Assembly (NCBI GenBank): GCA_031213475.1
Contig: JARUPZ010000014.1
Location: forward strand, 310,001-374,000
DNA length: 64,000 nucleotides
Origin: Nereocystis luetkeana
Taxonomy: Eukaryota; Sar; Phaeophyceae; Laminariales; Laminariaceae
Direction: 5' to 3'
The position numbers and the translations under genes are program-made. Of the stretch, positions 45,201-56,410 are shown piece by piece. The stretch's first letter is position 1. Every line of letters begins with the position of its first letter. A model generated the notes under the pieces. It made no database searches. It saw only the letters and a list, made by a program, of their open reading frames with translations, and had not been told where the DNA came from.

Positions 45201-48200
45201 GTAAGTACTGCTGTGAGCAACAGAATATTCCAATGCCAACGGGCTTACTGGTATCGATTCGGTGTGCGTCACCTTACTTATCGGCTGTTTACAGTATACG
45301 CCGTCCCACCAGGTTTACGACGTTACGCGAGGTCTACGACGTTACACATGGTTATCGACGTTATACCAGATTTATGCCGTTTCACCAGGTTTACGACGTT
45401 ATACACAGTAAGGTTAGCGACGTTCCACCAGGCTAACGACGTTACACGAGGCTTGCGACGTTACACAAGTTTTACGCCGTTAGACCCGATTTATGCCGCT
45501 ACACCAGGTTTACAACGTTACATGTCATAAGGTTTGCGACGTTACACCAGGTTTCCGACTGTACAATCTGCCTGACGGTTACGTGAGGTACAACGTGACA
45601 CCATGATTTCGGCGTTGCAACAGGATAACGATGCCACACTACGAGGTAACCCGACGGCGTTACGCTAGATTTAGGAGGGACGGCTTCCAGCAGCTCGGCC
45701 CCTGCCCATACTATTAGACCCTCCGCAGTGGCACTGGTTCGGACATTTTCTGGGGGCCATGCTAGGTTTTACCTCGCAGAACGCCGATCACACTGGTACA
45801 GCACACTGCAGCAGTTGAGAACCTCTCATTTTGGCTATGGCTCGCAGCTTATTGTGATGTGGATGTTGAGCATAGACTCTCACAGGCTATTGTTTAACTT
45901 TTAGAGTGGCGTTACTCACTGAGCACAAGTACTTGCCTGTAGCCAGAAATTCCGAGATTTTATAGCAGTCGGACTGAAATTATTACCATGGTGACTTTCA
46001 AATTTTCAACGCACGTCGCCTACTAAACCGTGCAAGGTATCAAGACCTGCTATTCACAGTTGCCCACCGCTCATCGTCACACGGCTTGATTGCGTCACCA
46101 TCTTCATCATCAGCGCTGTTTACGCGATTACAGACACCACGCGCCTGACCATACAGTTACTGTAGGCCCTCCCGGATGCAGACAGTCACCACACGCCTGC
46201 CTATAAAGGTGGACCGTTCGAATGCAACTGGAATGGGCAGTCACTTTTTGGTTGTCGTCCGGTCACGACGTGGGTTTGCAATGGTTCGGGGTAACACAGA
46301 AGAGACGGAAGGCTTATTTACCCTCGAAGGGGGTTTCATATGTACCGAGGCTGCCGATACTATTGAAATATAACACAGGTGATACTATCAAGAAGATAGC
46401 ACACACCCCGGGACGAATTTGAGAGCCGATTTCCCCAAACTGCAACTATTGGGGGCGCACACAGCGAAATTTCTGTGTTCTGGCGCTTGGAAAGATCGCG
46501 TCGAGATATCTTGCCATATCCAATATACGTAGCATATATGTATATTTTCGTTTACTCTCTCTCTCCGTTGTCGAGAAAACCGGCTCTGAAATTTGTTCGA
46601 GGGAGTGTGTGCTATCTGGCGAGTTCTTGAGGTGCGCACGCTGACGCTCCACAGTTGGCTGCTGGTATGCATACTTCTTGTGTCCTACTACCGTGAGCGC
46701 CTGCATACCAGTATGCTACAGTGGTAGGGTAGACCTATCCCGGCCTGCCTCATTACTGCAGAGAGGTGCCGATTGTCACTGGGAATCAATGGTTGAGGCG
46801 CCGCGTTGCGTTTTGTGGCTGCTTTTGTTGCTTCGTTTGGTGTGCTGTTGTTGCTGTTGCTTGTGAAGATGCGTTTTTTGTTCCGACCGTTGTTTGTTGT
46901 TGTTGTTGTTCTGAATTGTCGCGTCGCTATAACTAGGCCGGCGGGCACAAGGCAGTCTCCAATAATTGTGGAGTGGAAGAAAAAACCACCCTGAGGAAAC
47001 AACTAAAAAACACAACACGACAGACGGCACAAGGCACAACATACTACACCACTCAACGCACAATACAACATGCGATACAATATACAACGCTAAACACAAC
47101 ATTAAACACAACAGTACGAACAACATGCACACACTCCTCTTTCCCCGCCACAGCCTAAAGTCAAGTTTATCCCGCCTCGTCATCCTTGCGAAACATCAGG
47201 AACGAGATACGTAGAATGTTCGGATGAAGAAAACTGCAGCTCGGAAGACTGGCTGCTGGTGATCAAGCTCGGAGTGCTGGCGGCCGTGCTGATGGTGATA
47301 TTCTTCGTCTTCACCCAGTGCACGCGCTACGCGGTTCACTTTAGTTTTTGCATCAACACCAAGGGTGAGAGTGAGAGTGGAAGTGTCGGCGTGGTGGCGA
47401 TGTCGTTGTCGGCGTAAAGGCCCTGATACCGCATTGTTACCTCATTGTTACCTTATAAAACGGGTAATACAATAACGCACACCCTGGGGGGAACTTCCGA
47501 GCCGATTTTCTCGAAAGACCAAGGGGGGCACACACAACGAAAATGCTGGCTTTGGAAAAATCTGCTAGTAATATATACCAGGTATACATATATGTAATAG
47601 AAGATATATTTCCATAGACGCGTCGCTCGGCGTTTATACTCTTCCCGTCGCCGAGAGCAGGACCGTTGAAATTCGCCTTAGAGGATGTGTTGTCTTAAGT
47701 GTTATGCGGCAATAGTTTGCGTTGACCGTACCATCACGGGTTCACGCCCCTTCGCCGCTGCTTTACGCGAAGGCCCGTTGCGCCAAAATTCGTGGTGTAG
47801 CCTGCATCACTCAGATCGATCGATACGACAACAGAGCGCGGCAGTATCAGATTCGGTACATGAACGCTAAGGGCAAGAGGAGCACCATCATACTCGGTAG
47901 AGCAGCTTTTAGATCAACACCAAGGGCAAGAGAAGCACCATCATATTCGGTAGAACAGTTTTTAGATCAACACCAAGGGTGGGAGCGACACCATCAACTT
48001 TCGGCAGAGCAGATTTTGCACCAACACCTTCGCTTGAGAAGCTTTTGCACGAACACCAGCACCCGTCAGAAGATAACTCCATCCAGGTTGCGAGTACCAC
48101 TTGGGAGAGTATAACAATGAGAGGGATCTCCTTACTATTTTATGTCATACGGCTCCCCTCCTTGGTGTAGCGCGGCTATTAAGCATCTCGTCCGCCAACC

Positions 48201-51200
48201 TAGGGTGCGTAAACTACAGTGCCCACAATGGTACACCATGCCTGCCGTCAACTGCGTCGCCTCTTGGGACGCATACATGCGCATGTTTTCCCCCTTGGTG
48301 TTGTAGCTTTCGTCTAACACGCGGAGTCGAGGGAGAGAAATGGAATACGTAGATACGAAAAGGCAGAGCCTACCGCAGCAGTGTGCTGTAGTTGCTGTGG
48401 TGCGGTCGCGCAGCTTCCTTCGCCCGTTGATACGTTTATGGAATGTAAAAACTAGATGTTATGAATAGGTAGGTAGAAGGTGTAACAGGCTGTTTATGGG
48501 GCACTGAAGGCTAGTAAATAGTTGGTGTGCCAACATTGCCGCTATGCTGAGCTAGCACTGCCGCGATGCCACGGAAGGTACCACATGTGCTCCAGGAAGC
48601 TCAAAATGCCGGTTGGTATGCCTGTGTTGCCAGTTTGCCGGTACTACCGCTAGGCTACTACTACCGCTAGAGCTGCAGCAAAGTACGCTTTACTTGGGAG
48701 GATCGGTAACGAGGAACCTGGTAGTGTCTGGCGGCAGTCGACGCTTTTCGTCAACGAGTGTATTCGACAGAAGCTGCGTCTGCGGTACGGTCAATCGTGT
48801 GCACCGGTATATACATAATCCGTGCCTGTTGTGAATGTACCAGGTATGCTGTAGTACATACCAGGGTGTGTATGTTTACTCAACGCGCTACTGTTTGTGG
48901 AAGTGCTCAAGGTGACAGGCTGTGCATCCCTTTTTCCCCCGCCCACCTTTCTTGCTGAAGAGCCGAGCGGGGTGCTCACGTTTACAGGGATATAAATACA
49001 CACGAGCGCATTCCTAGTAGTCCAAACGTTCACGTGCTGTTCATACCGGCCCTCCTTTTATTTGCCCCCATGCACGGTTTCTTGCGGCAGAGCTGAGCGG
49101 GGTGCCATGCCACATCCTCTAATGGTTACGCAATGTTTCGCTTGGCCCCACGAACGCTTTCTTGCCGCAGAGCTGGATGGGGGTGCACATGACTCGTTGT
49201 CTCACGGTTGCCCGCCCTCGATTGCTTTCCCCCATGCACCCTTTCTTGATGCCGAGCTATTGCCACATTATTTACACGCCCTTCTTCGGTTTGTCGCCAT
49301 GAGTCGTTTTTATTGTCGCAGAGCTGAGCATGCCTCCTTCCTACCCGTCCGCCTTTTATTTGCTCCACCGCTCCGCCTTTTCTTGCTTCAGAGCTGGGCG
49401 GGGTGCCCATGCCGCATTCTCTCATGGTTAACGTCTTCAACTATGCACATCAGTACTACAGTCTCGGGATCAGGCTCTACTTCGGGACCATACCAGGTGC
49501 GGTCCCGTCATCACCTTTTTATGTTACTTTGTGTCTTATGGTATACCGGTATGTTGTTGTGTTGTGATGTTCGGGTGTTCTGATGTTTTTTCTCGGCAAG
49601 CGTTGCTGTGGAGGACATTACCATGGTTCGAGAGGGAATTTCCCTGACCAACGTTTATGTTTCACAAGCATCGGGATCAGTTTTCTTTGCGATGCCAGGT
49701 GGGTAGGGCAGCAGTCCCCTTCAGAACACGTTTGTGTGTTTTTTGTGGACAAGGGGTTTGCTGTGGAGGACACTGGCATGCTTCGGGAGAGCCTCTATCT
49801 CTGTTACGGTTGCACGCACGTGTTTGGACTATACTACTTAGGATTAGAGCGAGATAGCCTTTGTACATGAGAGCCGGTGTTTTTTCCTTCCGTGACGGCA
49901 GCGGCGACTGGAACTTGGTTATAGTATAGACTCGATTAACGTGATCATGGTATACACCACGGGTACTTGATCCACTCGAGTATAGCATATACTTGATCCA
50001 CTCGAGTATAGTATGGACTTGATTCACTTGATTTCAGTATAAGCCTGACTATCTTGATTACAGCATATACGTGCTTACTTTGATTCGAGTTAGTATAGAG
50101 GGAAAATGTGACGATACAATTACAGTATCGCCACTGCAGCGGAAAGTACTTTGATGATGGCAGGTCAGCGCTCGAACGGTTGTAGATGGAATGGAAGCGG
50201 AAGGGAAATATACTTGCAAAAGGCACGCAGACTGTCCGGACACCAGCGGCTAGTCAGCAGTTGCCTGGGCAACCTGTTTGCCTGTGGTGACCCCCTCTTC
50301 CTTCCCCATCTCCAGACGGCTCACCTCGTAGCGTGTCGGCGTTGACCGGGCTTTTCCCCGGACACCTCCAACCGGTACTGGCTCGGGTGTGAGTTGTTCA
50401 CAGGCCAACGATAGACAAGAATGCTCCACACCTCGGACAGGTCACAATCTATCTGATCTATCGGATCTATACGTCTACTGTAGATCACCTAGACCCTAAC
50501 CTGCCGCTATGAGGTGCGGTGCAACATCTCTGCAGTAATAGTTCATCTCCAACCCAGGACACGTGTTCTACAGTAGATCATGCGGGTTATACGACTCCTA
50601 CGCGGCAACATGAGCTAAATCATGCAGATCATGAGCCTATCTATTTATCTGATCTATCTTCCCTGAGAGATGTGCATCCTGAACTAGTGTAGGAATGGTC
50701 TGCCCATCATCTGTCTGACGTGTGGAATGTGTCGAAGGGGACTAAAATAGTCGCGGCGTGTTTGTCTCAAATGTGGCATACCGTCCTGCAGCATAGCCCC
50801 ACGAATAAGCAATCACCCGTTGGCATTAAGAATACGCGTGTCGAGCTCCCTTTTGGGGGGACGCTAAGAAATTTAGAATAAGAAATCCCTACACACAAGG
50901 TGTTATTCTCGAGGTTAGTGTAATAATATTGCTTGTGAGTCGAGTTTCAGCGCAAGCCTCGCTCTGACCGTAATTCAGGTGTTTTTGTCGGCGGGCCCAT
51001 ACTATATTATTCGTGCCACTTCTATCTCTCTTTCGTCCACTATATATTCTGTAAGTATCTCTCGTTCGCTTACTTTAATGCCGCTATTACCTCTCGCTCG
51101 CTCATCTACGTTAATGCCGCCATTATCCGTTGGCCCGCTTTAATGCCGCCATTTTCTCTCGCCCGTCTATTTTAATGCCGTTCTTGATGCCGCTGTTGCC

Positions 51201-51464
51201 GTTTCTTACACAGTTTTTGCGTGGATATTCACGTCCTGGGCGCTGCTAGCAGTCACGCCTGTCTACCTCTACATGGTAAGAGGACTGGAAAACGCGGACT
51301 TCGTGAAACGCGACATGGACGAGATTGCCAGACGTCAGAGTGAACTGCTAGCGCCCGCATCCCAAGCGGTGGTCGCCCCGAGCGATCCCGAGCAAGGTTT
51401 GCCGTCGGCGTCGGTGCAAAACGCAAAGGAGAAAAACGCACAAGCTAAGGAGCATGTGGTGTAG
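42135..51464 (+). CDS. DUF599-family multi-pass membrane protein, five exons, N-terminal exon not found
   Basis: Exons 42135-42260, 44594-44693, 47200-47364, 49392-49496, 51214-51464; phases agree at every junction (0, 1, 1, 1). About 249 residues, the usual DUF599 size. Four hydrophobic stretches: VVIPAVCFAVCIGFQ (exon 1), AAVFFANTAILLTTFAVGYA (exon 2), LGVLAAVLMVIFFVF (exon 3), VFAWIFTSWALLAVTPVYLY (exons 4/5). Family landmarks: V-x-T-x-R-x-x-I before helix 2, R-x-x-x-H-x-x-F-x-I-N at the end of helix 3, and G-x-R-L-Y-F before helix 4. Exon 3 adds a short acidic Cys-containing loop (RYVECSDEENCSSEDW). The C-terminal ~60 residues are hydrophilic. The biochemical function of DUF599 proteins is not established. 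Both this gene and its paralogue at 62524 start at the same cag|GTG acceptor, so a short upstream exon with the Met is expected. Confidence 0.75.
44230..44593 (+). repeat. Minisatellite ending at the DUF599 exon 2 acceptor
   Basis: About ten imperfect units of GGCAGGATAACTTCATGACT then ATTGACAATGTT. The last unit (GGCAGGATAACTTCATGAAG) supplies the 3' splice site. Confidence 0.88.
44594..44693 (+). CDS. DUF599 gene A, exon 2 (TM2)
   Basis: From cttcatgaag to GCGG|gtgagc (phase 1). Encodes GQAAVNTTRDYIRAAVFFA then a hydrophobic helix ending VGYAG. The acceptor sits on the last unit of the 44230-44593 minisatellite. Confidence 0.8.
45021..45185 (+). repeat. 58 bp tandem repeat, three copies
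   Basis: Unit begins CCAGCCTGAGCCGGCAGTTA and ends GGGGTGACAGTAAGTTTGGT; starts at 45021, 45079 and 45137. Confidence 0.95.
45285..45675 (+). repeat. Minisatellite TTACGACGTTACACCAGG
   Basis: About 15 irregular units of ACGACGTTACACCAGGTTT, in the DUF599 gene A exon 2/3 intron. Confidence 0.85.
46396..46615. mobile_element. MITE family B, copy with clear inverted ends
   Basis: 220 bp. Left ATAGCACACACCCCGGGACG, right reads as its imperfect complement; inverted similarity extends about 40 bp through GAGAGCCGATTT. Lies in a DUF599 gene A intron. Confidence 0.75.
46985..47130 (+). repeat. ACAAC/ACAACA low-complexity tract
   Basis: Purine/C-rich irregular repeat about 70 bp upstream of the DUF599 exon 3 acceptor; no coding support. 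Confidence 0.75.
47200..47364 (+). CDS. DUF599 gene A, exon 3 (TM3)
   Basis: Acceptor aaacatcag. An acceptor at 47239 (gcag) would run into a stop, so 47200 is chosen. Encodes TRYVECSDEENCSSEDW, helix LLVIKLGVLAAVLMVIFFVF, then TQCTRYAVHFSFCINTK. Donor AAGG|gtgaga, phase 1. Confidence 0.8.
47472..47695. mobile_element. MITE family B, second copy
   Basis: Left ATAACGCACACCCTGGGG and GAGCCGATTTTCTCG; right GGATGTGTTGTCTT. The interior (TCCATAGACGCGTCGCTCGG) is shared with the copy at 29406. Confidence 0.65.
47855..48050 (+). repeat. Tandem units resembling the exon 3 donor region
   Basis: Three to four units of ATCAACACCAAGGGCAAGAG then AAGCACCATCAT(A/C). The start of the unit equals the last bases of DUF599 exon 3 (ATCAACACCAAGGGTGAGAG at 47352). 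Confidence 0.8.
48940..49391 (+). repeat. Decayed tandem copies of the DUF599 exon 4 acceptor
   Basis: Pattern TTTCTTGC-x-GCAGAGCTG-x-GCGGGGTGC recurs near 48951, 49077, 49153, 49244 and 49310 and finally at the true acceptor (49378-49400). Spacing is about 65-125 bp. Confidence 0.8.
49392..49496 (+). CDS. DUF599 gene A, exon 4
   Basis: Acceptor ttgcttcag, donor ACCAG|gtgcgg; phase 1 in and out. Encodes ELGGVPMPHSLMVNVFNY then AHQYYSLGIRLYFGTIP, matching the loop and G-x-R-L-x-Y stretch before DUF599 TM4. Several decayed copies of the acceptor and exon start lie just upstream. Confidence 0.75.
50430..50720. repeat. GATC-rich dispersed repeat, uninterrupted copy
   Basis: Copy without the MITE; lies in the DUF599 gene A exon 4/5 intron. 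Confidence 0.65.
51040..51213 (+). repeat. Minisatellite ending at the terminal-exon acceptor
   Basis: Four to five irregular units of CTCTCGCTCGC and TTTAATGCCGCCATTA, running into TTGATGCCGCTGTTGCCGTT and the acceptor. Confidence 0.8.
51214..51464 (+). CDS. DUF599 gene A, terminal exon (TM4 and tail)
   Basis: Acceptor ttcttacacag; two bases complete Val from exon 4. Encodes FAWIFTSWALLAVTPVYLY, then a charged coil and a Ser/Pro/Gln/Lys-rich tail ending AKEHVV and TAG. Confidence 0.8.
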
Positions 51465-53275
51465 CGGGTAGCGGGCAAAAGGACTACCAGGTATCATTTA
51501 GTCCGAGGTGGTAGGTTCAGATTTGAAGCCATCCTACTACAGTGCGGTAGGTAACGCCCACGTACTTTCTGATTGCCTCGGCGTTGAAGCTCCCAAGCCA
51601 CGCTACTACTGTGCGGTAAAGGGGGTACACTGCACTCTAGTACTATTCGGCCCTACTTGTTCTGACTCACGGGGACCCCTCCTAAAACCATTGTACCGTT
51701 GAAACTAAGGCACTGCCCAATGTCCTTGCAATGTCATGTGTATTGCAAATTGTTGTTTGCCATACGCGTAGGCGGTGTGATCGTTCGGTAGGCTGAGTAT
51801 ACATAGCTCCTCAAAATCGTGTGTTTGGGTGAGGTACATAAATGAGGTGCACCCCCCCCGTATCTTAGGTGGTTGTTTTCGACGAAGATGCTTAGGTGGC
51901 CGTAGAGCCGCCGCATCTTCGAAGTGATGGATCCGCCGCATCTCTCGATTTTAGTTCCTGTGAAAACCTTGGTTTGCCACGGACTAAGCCGGACTGAAGC
52001 GACATCGCCATACCGTATACGAAACGACGTCCGTGGAAGTGCCCGCCAGTTCCCTTGCTGCCAAGCGGTTGAGGTGTAACCCCCGAATAAAGTGTGCAGC
52101 AGTACACGGGTGAATTACGTTGTAGTGCGAGACTGTTCTTACTCTGAATCCAAGTGGCTTGGCACCGAAGCTTGGTTGCAGCGGCGGTAACTGCAAGGAG
52201 GGCTATGCAGTTACTGATGTTAGGTAACGGGATCTGTTGAGGTTTACAGTCTACACGGGTCTATCAGGGGAGGGGGTGACATTTCTGCCCAGGGATGTAA
52301 GGACATTTGATTCTCGCATTACTCTTCAAACGGTCCTTGCGTTTCCGGACAGAGCAAAGAGTGAAAGGCTGAAAGACTGAAAGATTGCTGCCAGTGCCTG
52401 GTAAGTATCATCGGCTCCAGTGGCCGGACCCCATACAGCATGGGCCCACGAGCCATAGTACCAGATAGGCCAGTAAGGAACTGACGCGCGCGTTTGTTGG
52501 GGACGCGAAGTGAAGTAGTTGAGAAATCATGCCCTAAGCGGCATCGAGGTATATAGTGACTCATCTGGTCAAAGTTCGTGTCTCATCAGTCTGAGCTTGT
52601 GTCCTTGCTTCAGAGTACTTACGTGGGCGTTTCTTGTGTTTCTTGTTGCGCACAAACAATAATGAAGTACATTGTGGCCCTTGTGGGCAGGCGGACGAAA
52701 CACACACACACAGCCGTGGTGGGCAACACGGGCAAGCTTGTGCAACGTTTGTTCGCGCTACCGCGTAAAACACGCCCTCCAAAACGTATTTCTAGTGCTA
52801 ATATCTTATCCCATCCAAGGGAGGCATAGAAGGCAGGCAGGGGAATACTTACACAAGACTTCATAATTGTGTTTCCCGAGGGGTGTCTTCGAGACCCTTG
52901 TATCGGCAAAATCTGCTCTGAGATCTGTCCGATGGTGTGTGTTGGCCTGGCTATCATTTTTACGTTCTATAAGTCAGAGTCAGGCGGAGACTTCGTCGTT
53001 TCGCGGCGGGCCAGCGTCGACAACCTCTACACCTTGCCCCTGTACGAGGTGTAAACAAGTGTGCTGACTTATTTTTGGTGATGTATACCTGATACCACAC
53101 GCTTATTACACCTTTATACCACACCCTTGTACGAGGTGTGAACAGGTGGTGTGCTAACTTCTTTGTGGTAATTGATACCCGGTACCTGGTAGTACAGTAT
53201 ATGTTCATATGTTCATATGTTCATATTTTCATATTTTCATATTTTCACCACTGCTGACTTAGTCGAAGTCGGTCT

Positions 53276-53384
53276 TATTACGGGGGACCATAGTTAACAG
53301 GACCTACGGTATACATAAAAACCTATATGTTTAACAATTTTTACTAACAATATTTGGTCCTGTTAACTATGGTCCCCCGTAATA
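53276..53384. mobile_element. MITE family A, copy 4
   Basis: Near-perfect inverted ends (GGACCATAGTTAACAGGACC and complement). Probably a young copy, since both arms share the same variant base. Confidence 0.9.
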
Positions 53385-54028
53385 GGTGCTCACTCGGGAT
53401 GAATTTGTGGGCGTTGGTATGATGTGTCCACCAGGACAGTCAGTTGTCTTTGCGGGAGCGGGAAGTCGACAATGTTGATGCTCATGGCCCAAGACGAGGT
53501 GCAGACGTTGCGGTTTTTTCTCTCGCTTGAAAACGTGCCCTCAAGATGTAGACAAGTGTCAAGTGCTTCTTATAGGTTCAATGCGAGTCGACGAGGGAAG
53601 GGAGTGCCGACCCCTTCTAGCGATCAAAATGCCACTGAAGGCAAGGAACGTATATATGTATCGTAAAGGGGAGGGGGGAGAAGAGCGTACTATGCTATCC
53701 TAAGATCTGAGTTGCAGCTAGAGAGGGAGCAGGAGACAGACGGGCGAAGATAATAAATAAGATGGAAAATATCCACCCTAATGAACAAACGAAAATAATG
53801 TTCATAATTGTGTGTAGGGGAGATGTATGCCGGCGCGAAATGCCTGGTAGCTGTATGCTAGCAAGTATAGCGCCCATGCGGCAGAGGCGGACGACAAGGG
53901 GCATGCCAACTTGTGAGACGGCGATGTTTGTGTTGTAGGAGCGGAGGTTCGGCGAGGGGTGTGGTCAAGCATACCCCCCAAAAAGAACTATATTTTTGCA
54001 GGAACAGAGGTGTTCGTTTGATTTTCGT

Positions 54029-54640
54029 ACGATACTCTACCAGGTGTGAAGGCGTTACCTACTGAGCTACAGGGGTGTATTATCGATCGATTACCCAGCC
54101 CCGGGTGAACCTCAGAACACTCTTACCCCCTCTGAACGGCGCGATCTTTCGGGCGTCAGAACCGTATACCGTATACGTCTGTACGCTGACCTATCCCCTA
54201 CCCGCTTCGTTTCGTTACCTGGGGAACCAGGGAGATGTGTTTTTAGGGACGCATGCGCAAGCGTTTCCATGAAAGAAATGTTCCAAGTGAGGTTCGAACC
54301 CGTGTCCTGGACGACGTAAAATGTGATGGTGTTACCTACTGAGTTAAAGGGGTAAAAAACAGATCGATTACCCAGCCCAGGGTAATCCTTATCTCCCCTC
54401 CTCTGAACGGCGAGGTCTTTGGGGCGTCGGAACCGTATACGCCTGTGCGCTGACGTACCCGCTTCGTTTTGATACCTGACGAAAACCAGGGAGATACTCT
54501 TTTCAGGGACTCACGCGCAAGCGTTTCTATTAAAGAAACGTTCGAAATGAGATTCGAACCCGTGTCTTCGACGACGTCAAATGTAAAGGTATTGCCTACT
54601 GAGCTACAGGAGTAAAAGATCGATAGATTATCCAGCTCAG
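54029..54640 (-). repeat. Tandem array of three tRNA-derived units
   Basis: Units of about 240-260 bp, each with a minus-strand tRNA-like head: TGTAGCTCAGTAGGTAACGC near 54071, TTAACTCAGTAGGTAACACC near 54350, TGTAGCTCAGTAGGCAATAC near 54612. The last two also keep CGGGTTCGAA. Between heads, both intervals hold GATCGATTACCCAGCCC and GGGAGAT stretches. Confidence 0.6.
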
Positions 54641-55899
54641 GGTAATCCTTACAACGTAGGTGCTACTAATACTGCTGTAGGTACCCGAAAAAGCAGAAAT
54701 GGGAGAACGAAACTGCAACAAAACCGAACACTATTAATAATATAAAAAATACAATAGAGTTCATAAACAGGACTCGATGCAGCAGCCGGCATGGGTCCCG
54801 AACGCAACTGGAAATAAAGTTTGGTGGTACCGGCGTCCAAAATACTACCAATATAGTCGCGACCCTACTCCATGGACAACGGGATACTAAAAAACAAAAA
54901 GAAAACGAGAAGGAAAGGGTGAAGGGTCACGAACACAAAGTTTATACAGGCTCGACGCTCGTTCAAGTCGAACGATGGAAATAAATTCTCCGGTCAAAGC
55001 CCACGCCGTTTTTTCGATGTCAGACTGTGAAATTTTGCATAAGTTGTCAAGATCAGAGATCGGGACACTTTAGATCCCTGGACAGGTTTGCTTAATAAGT
55101 CGGTACTCGTTGATACGCACGTGTGTTGTTTGCTTGGAGATAAAACAATAGTAGATTTATTCATTTCGTGCACGGTGGAGACTTACTGTAGACCCAATCC
55201 CGTGCCTCTCTGGGAAACCCCTGGTTTTCCATCTAAGATACGCCTCCTAACTACTACAAATACGATCCCAGTGCTTGAGCCCAGGTAATTACTGGGTTTT
55301 CAACCTTATTCCAGGCAATATCATAACACTAGCCCACTCTGATGAGCCGTATGTACATAATTACGGGAAATTATGGAAACCCCGATTCCACGAACTAAAA
55401 CATGAGTCGAAGATGCGGCTCCTCCAAAACCACGCCCACACCTCTTAACGGCAAGGCAACGAAGCCGGCCAAGTACTTAAAAAAATGAAAGGAAGACCTA
55501 GCCTTATGGGGCAGGAATAAATATTCAACGCAAGCCGTCGCCATGCCACACGCAACGGGGGGGAAGGCGAGGGAGTTTCGTGGAAATCGTAAAGAGATTA
55601 CCCAAGACGAAAAAAAAAAAGACAGAAGACGCCAAGAACCACCTAAGCCCAGCCCATAACTCTGGAAACGCGTCCTGATCCACAAATGAGTGGCCCGATG
55701 ACCTAGACCAGCCCCGACACTGAGCGGGGGGGTGCGCAGGACAAAATACGCAAAAACCATCCCCAACCAAGCCCAAAAACAAACAAACAAACAAAATACC
55801 AAAAACAGAAACACACCGAGCAGAAAGACCCCCCACCCGCAAAGCCGGAAATCGTCAAGAAGTAGACCCCTCCCCCCCCCCCCCAAAGTCCACGAAATC

Positions 55900-56410
55900 G
55901 TAAAAATAATATATCGAGAGCAGCCGAGAAGCGAGAATCGTCGGCGCCTCGGGATCCATCTACGTTTCGCTGGACCCCCCGTGCAAATGCGCTAGCCAAG
56001 TGAAATTGCAGACACCAAGAACCTCGTACAGCTCTCGTCGAAGTTGTGTAGCGCACCGGAGAAAGAGGAAGCTTGATCGGTCCCCGGATCGTCCAAAAAT
56101 CGAACCAAATATACCCCATCCGTTGGCGTAGTCGCGCTGATTTTCCCGAGCCACCACAGACCGTCGTCGTCCTTGCACCAAACGTGGGCCCCGTTGGGAA
56201 GCACGGTGTTGAAGTATCGGTGAAGCCAATCGGCGTGCGATACGCAACCATATCCGGGTGCCAGAAACCGCTCGCCGTTACTCCAAGAAAGCTCGCGTTG
56301 TTCCGCGCCGATTCTCACTCGGCGGTACAGGTAGTTGGTATGGCGGTGCTGGTTCGGGGTGCCGGCCCAGTGGCGCAAAATTGCACGGCGAGAAAGCTGG
56401 AGATACATTT
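55900..56410 (-). pseudogene. Decayed reading frame with a Tudor/agenet-like module
   Basis: A 138-codon minus-strand frame includes GAHVWCKDDDGLWWLGKIS followed by YLVRFLDDPG, the W-x-G-x-I...Y-x-V-x-F-x-D-D pattern of Tudor-like modules. Similarity then continues in another frame (KLPLSPVRYTTSTRAVRGSW) near 56090-56020, which indicates a frameshift. No splice-consistent gene could be built around it. Whether it comes from a mobile element or an old gene is open. Confidence 0.4.
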
